Source of the DNA: Lantana camara
Lineage: Eukaryota > Streptophyta > Magnoliopsida > Lamiales > Verbenaceae
Direction: 5' to 3'
Assembly: GCA_037501455.1 (NCBI GenBank)
Contig: CM074857.1
Location: 125,847,501-125,911,500, forward strand
DNA length: 64,000 nt
Part shown: positions 1 to 10,053 of the stretch, piece after piece
How positions within the stretch are numbered: position 1 is the first letter of the stretch
Layout: the number at the start of each line of letters is the position of its first letter
The notes under the pieces: generated by a model
What the model was told of the DNA's origin: nothing
Database searches by the model: none
The model's input: only the letters and a program-made list of their open reading frames with translations
Position numbers and translations under genes: made by a program

Positions 1-547
1 AGTTTCAGTGATGAAGAATGCTTACCAATGTAGAAGATGACTTTAGCTATTTATAGTTGAGGGTCAAGGGCCCTTTGGTCATTTGCCTCAAGTGGTCCTG
101 GCCGAATGTTGCCCTAACACGTGGCGTCGTAAGAGAGAAACCTAGGAGGAATTTTCTGCAAAAGCGGCCAAAAGTTGGTGCTGGTAACAGTGGCAGGTGC
201 GCGGGCATGTACGTTGTGTCAGAGAGCCATTTGGGTGGTTGGTAACGAGGGCTTGAGAGCGCGCTCGTGACAACCTAGAGTATTGGGAGCCAGAATATCC
301 GCGGAGGGGAATGAAGGCTTCAGTTCAAGTGACGAGCCGAGAGGGGAGGCCACTCTGAGGGAGTGTGACGCTCGAAGAGGGCTCCCTTGGCTCGAAGAGC
401 GCTCGTTGGGCTTAACTCATGAAGAAGGATTGCGCTCGTTGCGCTTAGCGCTCGTGCGCTAATGGGTGCAGCCTTGGGGAGACAGATGTCATTATCTCGG
501 TGACGCCACGTGTCTTAACGTGGGACGATCGTATTTTGACCCCATCA
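1..547 (-). repeat. 3' LTR of element 1 (partial)
   Basis: It matches 11809-12355 at 541 of 547 positions. On the plus strand it ends CCCATCA at 547, the inverted form of the TGATGGG start, giving canonical TG...CA ends. The part corresponding to 11583-11808 of the other LTR is outside the window. Confidence 0.93.
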
Positions 548-562
548 TTTTGCCCCCCAATT
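548..562 (-). other. polypurine tract of element 1
   Basis: Read on the minus strand, the bases just before the 3' LTR are ATTGGGGGGCAAAA. A G-rich purine tract touching the LTR start is where plus-strand DNA synthesis begins in LTR retrotransposons. Confidence 0.75.
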
Positions 563-888
563 CTGTAGTCCTTAGTGATAAGGACTGTAGAATTTTGACA
601 CGTTCGATCTTTCGCATGCAACGCTCGTATAGGACTTGGCGTGTTGAGCAATTTTTCTTCTGATTGTGCCATTAATGCAGTCTTTTCAACCGACCGCTCG
701 TAATGTTTCTACACTGAGCGTTGTACTATTCTTGAGTATCCGAAACGTCAGAGCATTAAATGCGGGCGCGCGTGGGGCGCGTGAGCATTGGGAAGCATTT
801 GACGGTTCCACAAAGTGGGTGGTTTCCTAGGCGGGAAATGATTACCATTTTGAATTCATTGCCGAAAAAGGTACCAACTCCCATCCCT

Positions 889-896
889 ATAAGTAC
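889..896 (+). promoter_or_regulatory. possible TATA box for the opposite-strand gene of element 1
   Basis: TATAAGTA lies in CCCTATAAGTACGG about 300 bp before the first ATG at 1189 of the plus-strand gene. A pyrimidine-rich leader follows. It would drive transcription against gag-pol. Promoter activity is inferred from position only. Confidence 0.35.
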
Positions 897-1188
897 GGGA
901 TTCTGAAATCTTGCTACTCTTTACGCATTCAGAACTTCCAAGCATCCTTTGCAAAAAGAATTCTCTCGCACTCCAGTTCTTAGAGCATCTTCAACCTTTC
1001 TCCCAGATTTTCTCAGAAACCTTCAAGGTAAACTTCCAGCGTATATTTCTAACTTGGCTAACTTTAGATTCAGACTTTAGGATTTCATAACCTCTTAGAT
1101 TTTTCTCCTTGAGGAAACCCTAATCTCTTTCCAAGAAAACCCCATTGTCTAACCGAGACTGAATTTCTCCCAAATCTCAGCTTCTGCC

Positions 1189-4054
1189 ATGGCTGACCAA
1201 CACGTTGAGGAATTTGCCCGTGAAATTAATGAAATGGCCACTGAGAGTTCCTCTTCACCCGATTCCCCTAGAGATGAGGAGTTGGGGGCGCAGTGATGGC
1301 CATGGAGGATAGGAATCCTGGCGGAATGGATCCTCTCTTTGAGGAGATGAATCTGGTGATGGAGGCAGAGAGGCAAGGGGTTGTTCTTCCCATAACTCGG
1401 AGTGCCACTCACCCCCACTGCCATACCGTGACGGTGGCCGTTGCGAACCCGCTTCCAGTGGCTGAAGCCATAACCGGGCCTTCAGAAAGAGCCCGTGATA
1501 AAGGAAAAAACAAGAAATCCCAGAAATCCAAAGGATATAACGAGGGTGAAGGATCAGGTTACCAGGCTACCGAGCGCACGCCCGATGAGACTCCCAGCAC
1601 AGTTACCGTGGGAGACGTGAAAACGATGATGGCGCCCATTTACTGGGACGAGCGGTACACGTGGAGAATCCCAGCCAACCACGAGCGTGCTAATAATCCG
1701 CCTACTGGAGAAATGGTCGTATACGTGGATACAATGAGTTCAGGAGGCTTGAGGTTCCCTATCTCAATCTCGATGGCTCACTTGTTGAATGATCTGGGCC
1801 TCTGTCCATCACAAATCGTGCCCAACGGCTTGGCTTTGTTGACCTGCTTTGTGAATCTGATGAGGAGCATGGGTTACGAGCCCTTCTTGCGGAACTTCAA
1901 CGCCCTCTTTCAAGTGGTCAGCTCCTCTCGTTCATCTCCCGAGGTGGGTTTTTACTATGTTCAAGCGAAGGCCCATATGAAGCTGATCAATTCGCCCTCA
2001 AGCACTTATGGCCCTGATTGGAAGGAGAAGTTTATCTTCGTCAAAGCTCCAACAGAAGAGGGCTTTGGGGTGCCCACACAATGGGGCTCGTTTGCAAAGA
2101 GCCGCCTGCCACCCGTACTCCCTAAAGATTGGGCCAAGAGCCTGGCAGCAACCCTGAGGGACGAGGGCCACCTCATTCAAGCGAAAGACTGGATAGACGA
2201 TGCAGAACTCATGTTCTTGTGTGGTCTTTCAAACGACCCTTATTACCTTGACAACCCTCCGGCTCGTGACATAGAGAGAGACGGTTAGATTCTTAGGGCA
2301 CTAACTTTAGATAGGGATGAATACTAACTGCTTTTCTGTACTTGTAACTTGCAATCTGAGTAGACGGTTTGAGGATTTCTTACTCTCGAAATTTTCATTC
2401 TTGCAGGAGTTGCTATATTAGAGATGGCTGGAGGAATCAGGCAAGCCGCTCGTTTTGCCCACGCCAACAGGAACCAAGCTCAGCCAGGGGATCAACAGCG
2501 CGAGCAACAGCGCCCTCGCAACCGTAACCATCGCGGGGACGCTCGTAGCGGCGCAAGTTCGAGCGCCAATCAACCCCCTCGTGGCCGGGGGGAGAATAGG
2601 CTGGCCAACAGAGAGTCCAGGAGGCGGTTGGCCACAGAACGAGCGGGAGACGTTCAACCTCCTATGACCGAGGAACAAACGAGGTCAATAACTACCCTGG
2701 CCATAGCCGAGGCCCCACCGAGCGCTAGCAGGCCTTCCCGCAAGAGGAAGAGGATGCCCGATACTACTGCAATCAAGGGCAAAGGAAAACAGGTAGTCGA
2801 GGGCCCCAAGGGCGAGGGGGAAACTTCCTCTTCAGAGGAGGAACATGTATGGGAGTTCTCTCGACGAGGGGACAGAGACTACATGGGTGCCCCGAACGGG
2901 GGGCCAGTTCTGCTGAGGCCTGGCACGCTAGCTCAGACTGTCACCCAGAATCTTTACAGCAAGGCCCAGTTCTCGGCGGACCATCGGCATCTCTTCAGCG
3001 AGTCTGTGGAGAAAGTGACCCTTGATGCGGCCCACGCTCTAATCTCCGTAAGTCTTCACTCCTTGCTATCTTTGTTGATTTCTGTAAGTTAACATTTTTA
3101 TTTATTTATTTTTTTTTTATTATTTTTTTTTTTTAACACTTTCCTTTCCTCCAACTGATGCAGCAAGTTCTTCCCCGGCTCCAAAATGTGCAAATGCGAG
3201 CCTCTACTTACGCCGAGCGCAAGGCCAAGTACAAGAAGATGGCCCGCTCAAGTGATCCGGCTCATATCCAATCGGAGCTGGACGCAGAAATTGCCAAGTA
3301 TGAATCCCTCAAGGATTTGTACAATAAAACGGAGGAGGAGCTGGGAAAACTAAGGGAGGATTTCCAGGCGGTGGAGAGCGCTCGGAGCGGCTTGAGCGAC
3401 CAGTTGACCCAGGCTAACGAGCGCTGCAGGAAGGCGGAGACCGAGCGGGAAAGTTGGAAGGCGAGGGCTCTGGAGGCCGAGAGGAAATTCAACGACGCTA
3501 TGAACGAGTGGCCTCGGAGTCTGGAGCGTGCAAACAAGGAGGCCCTTATCAAATTCTGCCATTCAAAGGCCTTCAATTTTGCTGCTTCCCTGCATTGCTT
3601 GGAGGAGGCTCAGAAGGCCTTCAATCTAGCCATCGAGCAGGGCATACATAAAGGGCTAACCGATCCTGCCATGAAAGAGGCCGAGGGCACGGGGCTCATG
3701 TTCAACGAGCGCTGCGAGGAGGAAGATGACGAGGGGGATAACCCTGCGGATTCCATTGCGGAGCCAGAGTATGAATTCCTGGTCAAACTCCTTCAGGATG
3801 AGTATATGGGTGCTCATCAGGAAGGGGGTGCGGCTCAATCCGCTCAAAACGACGACCCTGATGATGAGCCCCAAGCGCCTATCTTGGAGGAGGCCCCTAT
3901 CCCAGCTGCCGAAGGTGCCAACGTCCCTGCTCCTGCTGCCAACGAGCCCGACGATCCCCAAGCTCAACTGCAAGAGCCTGAGGGCCCCGTCCATGGTCCC
4001 GTGGCTCAGAACATTCTGGTGATCGTCGATGAAGACATTGCTCCAGCCGCCTAA
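1189..4054 (+). CDS. three-exon gene antisense to gag-pol inside element 1 (additional ORF; PF04195-like plus coiled coil)
   Basis: Three plus-strand reading frames join through two good introns. Exon 1 is 1296-2283, intron 2284-2406 (GT...TTGCAG), exon 2 2407-3047, intron 3048-3163 (GTAAGT...GATGCAG) and exon 3 3164-4054. Both junctions keep frame (phases 1 and 0), giving about 839 aa from ATG 1296. Exon 1 has a segment around residues 140-200 (motifs GLRFPISISM, LLNDLGLCPSQI, LTCFVNLM) resembling the plant 'putative gypsy type transposon' family PF04195. Exon 2 is Arg-rich with a basic KRKR stretch. Exon 3 starts as a Glu/Lys/Arg coiled coil and ends in an acidic, Pro/Ala-rich tail. A 35-codon frame from ATG 1189 stops at 1296, overlapping this start by one frame; a small indel near the G run 1284-1288 may have separated a longer N-terminus. 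Antisense extra ORFs are known in Tat elements; their function is unknown. Confidence 0.7.
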
Positions 4055-4285
4055 AGCTTTTCTCTTATAATTTTCTTCTGTATTTTCCTATTTTAATGCC
4101 TCTTTTCTTTCCTTTGAAACAATACTTCATGGGCCTTTGAGCCCTTTGCCTTGTAATATTTCTTGTTGCAATGAATATACCTTCTATTTTTCATGACTTT
4201 GTTCTTCTGTTCATTTATGAATCATATAATAAGACTGTGTAGCATTCTTCGTGGATGTTTTATTTCTCTGATGCAATGAAAATTT

Positions 4286-4675
4286 GTCTAAGTCTTGAGC
4301 GGTCGTGAGGGTCTTATTGTGAGATTGCCCCCCACTCAAGACTTGTATAAATTTTGTCTTGTCTAAGTCTTGAGCGGTCGCGAGGGTCTTATTGTGAGAT
4401 TGCCCCCCACTCAAGACTTGTATAAATTTTGTCTAAGTCATGAGCGATCGTGAGGGTCTTATTGTGAGATTGCCCCCCACTCAAGACTTGTATAAATTTT
4501 TGCTTTTGTTCCTAAAAATTTGGCTGAGTCTTGAGTATATACGAGGGTCTTATGAAGAGGCTGCCCTCGCTCATGACTTGTGACATTCCTTTCGCCCTTG
4601 GGGGATTTTGCTAAGTCTTGAGTGTGCGTGAGGGTCTTACTGAGTGGTTGCCCTCGTTCATGACTTGTGCAATAC
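4286..4675 (+). repeat. tandem repeat, about 70-110 bp units with internal inverted repeats
   Basis: Units begin near 4286, 4361 and 4431, with two degenerate copies to about 4675. Each contains AGTCTTGAG followed about 40 bp later by its complement CTCAAGACT, with a run of C between, so every unit could fold as a hairpin. The array lies between pol and the 3' LTR of element 1, the region where Tat elements are known to carry variable tandem repeats. Confidence 0.85.
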
Positions 4676-4737
4676 CTTCTTGATTCTGAGGCCATCGTTC
4701 GAGCGCTCTGGCTTTTGTCGTATTTCTGGCTCTGCAG

Positions 4738-5002
4738 GAAATCCCGTTTTCGAGCGCAAGGCGTTATAAGAAACGGCCAAGGCCTACTAGGACTTGCTCT
4801 TGTAGGAGATCCCGTTTCCGAGCGCAAGGCGTTTTAAGAAACGGCCAAGGCCTACTAGGATTTGTTCTTGTAGGAGATCCCGTTTTCGAGCGCAAGGCGT
4901 TTTAAGAAACGGCCAAGGCCTACTAGGATTTGTTCTTGTAGGAGATCCCGTTTTCGAGCGCAAGGCGTTTTAAGAAACGGCCAAGGCCTACTAGGATTTT
5001 CT
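4738..5002 (+). repeat. 68-bp tandem repeat, four copies
   Basis: Copies start at 4738, 4806, 4874 and 4942, an exact 68-bp period. Each holds ATCCCGTTTTCGAGCGCAAG and AAACGGCCAAGGCCTAC; GGCC-centred AAGGCCTA is a short palindrome. The last three copies are nearly identical, so the array expanded recently. Confidence 0.95.
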
Positions 5003-5304
5003 TCATAATCTTCTTCCCATTCGCCTAATTGGTTGTGAGCGTAACCAGTCTATCCTTATGAGGACGTCCCCCCATGTGGAGTAGAGTGCTGGCAAGCGTA
5101 ACCCATACGAGATAATAGCATACATATTGGAATGGGTTGCCAACCACGCTCGCAAAGACGAGGGACGTGGGACTTGTCCATTCAAGCAACCAAAGAAACA
5201 GGAATATTAGAGAAATTAAAAAGACTATGTTACCGCTTACTTGTGATTGGAAGTACATAATACCCGTTAAAGAGGGCTGTTACATCAGGGTTTGCAAAGA
5301 GCTT

Positions 5305-8300
5305 TTAAACATAAAACCGTCGGAGGTTACATGCGTTCCAAGGACGAGGCAAGCGCTCACCTTGAAGTGTCTCCAGGGTGTAAGTGTTGTTAGCTCTGAG
5401 TTGTACGACCTTGAACGGGCCTTCCCAATTGGGGTCCAATTTCCCCACGTGCTTGGATACTTCCACTTTCTTCAAAACCAAGTCTCCCAACTGGAAAGTT
5501 CTTTCCCTTACGCGCTTGTTGTACTGTTGGGCCACAGAGGCTTTATAATGGTGGATCTTAGCCCAGGCTTTGTCTCTCCTTTCATCCAGCAAATCCAACT
5601 CCAAGCTTCTGTTGCCATCGTTGAGTTGCGGCTCGAAATAGCCGACACGAGCGGATTCATTTACTATCTCCGCTGGTATCATCGCTTCTGATCCATAAAC
5701 GAGCGCGTAAGGTGTTTCTCCAGTGGCCGCTCGTGGGGTGGTGCGATAAGCCCAAAGCGCTCCTTGCAGCTCCTCAGCCCATTCACTTTTCTTGCTCTCA
5801 AGCATGGTTTTCAGATGTTGTAAGATGATCCTATTGGTAACTTCTGCTTGCCCATTGGCCTGAGGGTGTCCTACAGAGGTAAACCGCTGCTTGATCCCCA
5901 ACTCAGAACACCATTCTCGCGTGTCGGCTGCTATGAACTGGGATCCATTGTCAGAGATAAGCACCCTCGGTATGCCGTACCTGCAAATGATGTTTTTCCA
6001 AATGAAATCCCTCACAACCCTGAAAGTAATTTTTGCAACGGCTTCGGCCTCGGCCCACTTGGTGAAGTAATCGACGGCTAAAATGACAAACTTCTTTTGT
6101 CCCGCAGCCATGGGCAAGGGGCCCACGATGTCTATTCCCCACTGATCAAAAGGCCAAGAGACGTCTATTGGGATCATCTGCGCGGCTGGCAATTGAGGGA
6201 GATTTGAATGAAATTGGCATTTGGGGCACTTCCTCGAAAATTCAATGGCATCCTGGAGAACTGTAGGCCAATAAAACCCACTTCTCAGAACCTTTTTTGC
6301 CAAGATACGCCCTCCAGAATGATTCCCACAGCTTCCATTATGGATGAGTTCGAGCGTCTCCTTCGCTTGTGAGGGCCTCAGGCATCTCATTGGGGGTCCT
6401 TGAAATGATTTCTTGAACAACCTCCCCTCGGGATCTAAAGCGAAACGAGGGGCCTTACTTCGGACTTTCCTAGCTTCCACCTTGTCAGTGGGAGGAATTC
6501 CATCCCTAAGGAAAATGACGACGTCGTCAAGCCAACAGGGCTCGTTTGGATCAATCATGGCGATTATCTTGGTGGCGACCCTTTCCTTGATCAAAGGTTC
6601 CTCAGTTCTGAGGAATGTAACAGATCGTTCAGAAGTGCCCTCTAAAGCTGATGCAAACTTTGACAGAGCGTCCGCACGCTCGTTTTCTCCTCGGGGCACT
6701 TGAAGTAGATGAAATTCCTTGAACTTCCCAATGATTTCTCTGGCTTTATTTAAGTACTGTACCATGGTGGTTTCTCTAGCCTCATAAGTTCCTTCAATCT
6801 GGCTCGCTATTAACTGTGAATCCACATAAGCGGTGATTCTGGAGGCTCCATTCTGAAAAGCAATATTCAATCCTTGCACGAGGGCCTCATATTCTGCTTC
6901 GTTATTAGTGACTTGGAAATCCAGCTTGATTGCAAAGTCCAGCTCAATCCCATCGGGGCTTCTGAGGGCTACTCCTACTCCTCCCCCTTGAGAGGTTGAG
7001 GAACCATCTGTGTGCAGTACCCATAACCCCTCATTCTCCGCAACGGTGGGTTCTAAACCAAAGCGTTCGACCAGTAAATCAGCTACAACCTGTGCCTGTA
7101 CCGCGGTCCTGGGCTCGAAACATAAGTCGAACTGGCTCAATTCGATGGCCCACTTGATTAATCTCCCAGACACATCTGGTTTGGACAACACTTGCTTCAA
7201 GGGTTGGTCGGTGAGAACCGTTATGGAGTGCGCTTGAAAGTAAGGCCTTAACCTTCTTGAGGCGTTAATAAGAGCGAACGCGAATTTCTCAATCTCCAAA
7301 TACTTCTTTTCGGCTCCTTGCAACGTTTTGCTCAGATAATAGACAGGTAAGTGTTTCCGCTCCCGTACAGCGATCAGAACCGCGCTTGTGGCCTCGGAAG
7401 AAACGGAAAGATACATAAATAATCTCTCGCCTTCGACAGGCTTAGTCAGCAGTGGGGCGCTCGATAAGTAAGCCTTCATATCTTGCAGCGCCCTTTCGCA
7501 TTCCTCCGTCCAAGTAAAGTTACGTGCGTTCCTCAAAATTTTAAAGAAGGGAAGGTTCCTGTCCGCCGAGCGTGAAATAAATCTGTTCAGCGAGATGATT
7601 TTGCCTACTAGTACTTGTACTTCCCGCAAATTTCGAGGGGAGGGAATTTCCAAAATGGCCTTGATCTTTTCCGGATTGGCCTCAATTCCCCTCTGACTGA
7701 CCATGTACCCTAAGAACTTTCCCCCTTGCACTCCAAAGGTGCACTTCGAAGGGTTCAACTTCATCCCATACTGACGCAGGATTGAAAAAGTGCGCTTGAG
7801 ATCTTCCAAGTGGGAGTCCTGGCGCTCGCTTTTGACAATCATATCATCCACGTAAACCTCCATGGACCTTCCAATTTCTCTCTTAAACATCTTGTTGACG
7901 AGCCGTTGATACGTAGCTCCAGCGTTCTTGAGTCCGAATGGCATGACTAAGAAACAGTATACCCCCAGATGGACAACAAACGAGGTTTTAGGGCGGTCTT
8001 CTGGGGCCATAAAGATCTGATAGTATCCCTGGAAAGCGTTCATCATGCTCATGAGCTCGCAGCCAGCGGTCGAATCCACCAATTGGTCAATCCGGGGCAG
8101 CGGGTAAGGATCTTTAGGGCAGGCTTTGTTGAGATCAGTGAAATCGTTGCACATGCGCCACTTATTTGCGCTCTTGGGCACCAAGACGACGTTGCACAAC
8201 CACTCTGGATACAAGATGGGCTCGATATACTGAGCCTCTAGGAGTTTATTAACTTCTTCTTCAATGGCTTTCTTTTGAAAGCCGTGTACATCCCGCTTTT

Positions 8301-8937
8301 TCTGCTTGACGGGTTTGAAAGAGGGATCCACATTAAGCCTATGGACAATGACGCTCGGGTCAATCCCTGTGAGGTCGGAGGCTTTCCATGCAAATACATC
8401 ACTGTTTTCCCTAAGGAAGTCAATCATCATAATCTGAGAAGGCCCCGAGAGGTTTGATCCTATCTGTGTAGTCTTATCCTTGTTTCCGGGCTCCAGCTCA
8501 ATGGTAAGGAACTTCTCCGAGGGTTCGATCCTTATCTCAGGGCGAGGAAGTTCGAGCGCCCTCTTTCTTCCTATCAAACGGTCACCGGGTGCTGGTTCAC
8601 CCTCTCCCGGCTCGTCTCCTTCTGAGGACGATCCCCCAACGGTTCCTGGTGGTGCACTTTCGAGGGGATTCTCCTCGTTGTTTCCCCTCTTCTTCTTGTT
8701 CTTCTTCTTGTTCAATTTCGCCCTTTTCCGTGCTGGGCTGTCTTCATCTAGGTTGGGGAAGTCCACTGACTTTTTGGTGGAACCAATTTGGAAGGTTTTC
8801 TCCGTTTTAGGCTTTCTAAGGGACAACATGTAACATTCCCAAGCCTCTTGCACATTGCACAGTACTTCTCCCACACCCTCGGAGGTAGGAAATTTAATCT
8901 TTTGGTGGTAGGTGGAGATGATAGCTTTGAAGTCCAC
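5305..8937 (-). CDS. element 1 pol: RT, RNase H, second (archaeal-like) RNase H, integrase
   Basis: An open frame of 1210 codons that continues the polyprotein. It starts with the end of the protease region (DFKAIISTYHQK). Reverse transcriptase spans about residues 235-430, with MPFGLKNAGATYQ and the catalytic YVDDM. The Ty3-type RNase H follows at about 505-625 (VYYLSKTLQGAEKKY, LTDQPL). A second RNase H lies at about 645-770 (LHTDGSSTSQGGG, NNEAEYEAL, YVDSQLIASQ, ENERADALSK), carrying the D-E-D-D pattern. Integrase has an HHCC finger (HNGSCGNHSGG, CPKC) and the DDE core (GIDIVG, SDNGSQF, NGQAEV). The C-terminus (WEGPFKV) has no chromodomain. Enzymes for reverse transcription and integration appear intact, but gag-protease upstream is broken, so the product would not be made normally. 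Confidence 0.93.
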   Translation of the reverse strand: MDFKAIISTYHQKIKFPTSEGVGEVLCNVQEAWECYMLSLRKPKTEKTFQIGSTKKSVDFPNLDEDSPARKRAKLNKKKNKKKRGNNEENPLESAPPGTVGGSSSEGDEPGEGEPAPGDRLIGRKRALELPRPEIRIEPSEKFLTIELEPGNKDKTTQIGSNLSGPSQIMMIDFLRENSDVFAWKASDLTGIDPSVIVHRLNVDPSFKPVKQKKRDVHGFQKKAIEEEVNKLLEAQYIEPILYPEWLCNVVLVPKSANKWRMCNDFTDLNKACPKDPYPLPRIDQLVDSTAGCELMSMMNAFQGYYQIFMAPEDRPKTSFVVHLGVYCFLVMPFGLKNAGATYQRLVNKMFKREIGRSMEVYVDDMIVKSERQDSHLEDLKRTFSILRQYGMKLNPSKCTFGVQGGKFLGYMVSQRGIEANPEKIKAILEIPSPRNLREVQVLVGKIISLNRFISRSADRNLPFFKILRNARNFTWTEECERALQDMKAYLSSAPLLTKPVEGERLFMYLSVSSEATSAVLIAVRERKHLPVYYLSKTLQGAEKKYLEIEKFAFALINASRRLRPYFQAHSITVLTDQPLKQVLSKPDVSGRLIKWAIELSQFDLCFEPRTAVQAQVVADLLVERFGLEPTVAENEGLWVLHTDGSSTSQGGGVGVALRSPDGIELDFAIKLDFQVTNNEAEYEALVQGLNIAFQNGASRITAYVDSQLIASQIEGTYEARETTMVQYLNKAREIIGKFKEFHLLQVPRGENERADALSKFASALEGTSERSVTFLRTEEPLIKERVATKIIAMIDPNEPCWLDDVVIFLRDGIPPTDKVEARKVRSKAPRFALDPEGRLFKKSFQGPPMRCLRPSQAKETLELIHNGSCGNHSGGRILAKKVLRSGFYWPTVLQDAIEFSRKCPKCQFHSNLPQLPAAQMIPIDVSWPFDQWGIDIVGPLPMAAGQKKFVILAVDYFTKWAEAEAVAKITFRVVRDFIWKNIICRYGIPRVLISDNGSQFIAADTREWCSELGIKQRFTSVGHPQANGQAEVTNRIILQHLKTMLESKKSEWAEELQGALWAYRTTPRAATGETPYALVYGSEAMIPAEIVNESARVGYFEPQLNDGNRSLELDLLDERRDKAWAKIHHYKASVAQQYNKRVRERTFQLGDLVLKKVEVSKHVGKLDPNWEGPFKVVQLRANNTYTLETLQGERLPRPWNACNLRRFYV

Positions 8938-10053
8938 GAGGGCCGGGCGCCCAATAACGATGTTATATGGAATGTCACCACTGCGTATGTTATCAAGAGT
9001 GTTTTGCGCTGAGGGGCTCGGCCGAATGAAGTAGCCAAACGAATCTGCCCTCGTGGGACAACTTCCGAGCCTCCAAAGCCAATGAGGGCAGTTTTGAGAG
9101 GCTCGAGCGGAAGGTCAGCCTTCATCTTTAAAAACGTAGAATAAGGCAAAACATTAACAGAGCTTCCACTATCTACCAACACCCTTTTTACAACATGATT
9201 ATGGACATCTACACTAACCACCATGGGGCAATCAGAGGCTATACCCTCCCCACGGGGTGTTACAATGTGCTCTAAATCCCTATCATCAAAGCCTATTACA
9301 TCATTCTCTCTTGACCGTTGAGCGCTTGGACTCTGGATGGCATAGATAGGTTTAGGCATTGTTGGGCGTTGGTTGTAGCTCCGGACGTACCTCCGTCGGG
9401 AGGCGTTGGAATCCCCTCCTGACGAGCCCCCTGCAATCATATTTATGACTGCGAAAGGTTCGTTTTCTTGCTCAGGGGCTTTTCCTTTATTGCCCCGGCG
9501 GCTGCCGCTTTCAGGGGGTCCCCTACCCCTTGGGCTCTTTGACTGGGACGGACTCCTCCTCCTTCCTCCAGCGCGCTCGTTACAGCGTTCATCGTAACGC
9601 TCGAGCACTCGGACGAATTCCTTCAGGTGGCCCCCTGCAACGAGCCTCTGAATCTCAGCTTCCAATTGCCGGCACTCATCCGTGTCGTGCCCCCTCTGTT
9701 TGTGGAAGGCGCAGTATTTGTTCGAGCGCCTGAGCGAGTCTGTTTCCCTCATCTTGATAGGTCTCTTAAAGAGCTTCTTATCGGAGAGGTTGTAGACTTC
9801 TGAATTCGGCCTGGTGAGCGGGATTCGCTCGAATCGACGAGGGGGTGGTGGCGACCTTCTGCGCTCTTGAGGGCGCTCCTTCTTGATGGCCACATCCCGC
9901 CCCCGCTCGTGCTGGGGTCGCTCGTTCCTGGCCGGACTGTGATGCCGGGGACCATTCGTCCCATACATGTCTTCGAGCGCGAAGAACGGCTCGGCAACCT
10001 CTCTCAAGGCCATGAGGGTCCCTGGCCTCCTTTCCACAATGGCATCGGCAATT
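8748..10053 (-). pseudogene. element 1 gag C-terminus (zinc knuckle) and aspartic protease, frameshifted at both ends
   Basis: This frame holds the end of gag (REVAEPFFALEDMYG), an Arg/Ser-rich linker, the Tat-type zinc knuckle YCAFHKQRGHDTDEC, and the retroviral-type aspartic protease with catalytic DSGSSVNVLPYS. Compared with the equivalent single frame of the second element (58690-62925), the reading frame enters by a shift near 10050 and must leave by another near 8980 (around AVV/DIPYNIVIGRP) to reach pol; the tail from there to 8748 is out of frame. Each looks like a one-base indel. Confidence 0.85.

Noticed and set aside
5305..8937. Several plus-strand ORFs of 60-180 codons opposite pol of element 1.
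   Set aside because: They overlap a long conserved frame, have no recognisable motifs and no splice logic; they are shadows of pol.
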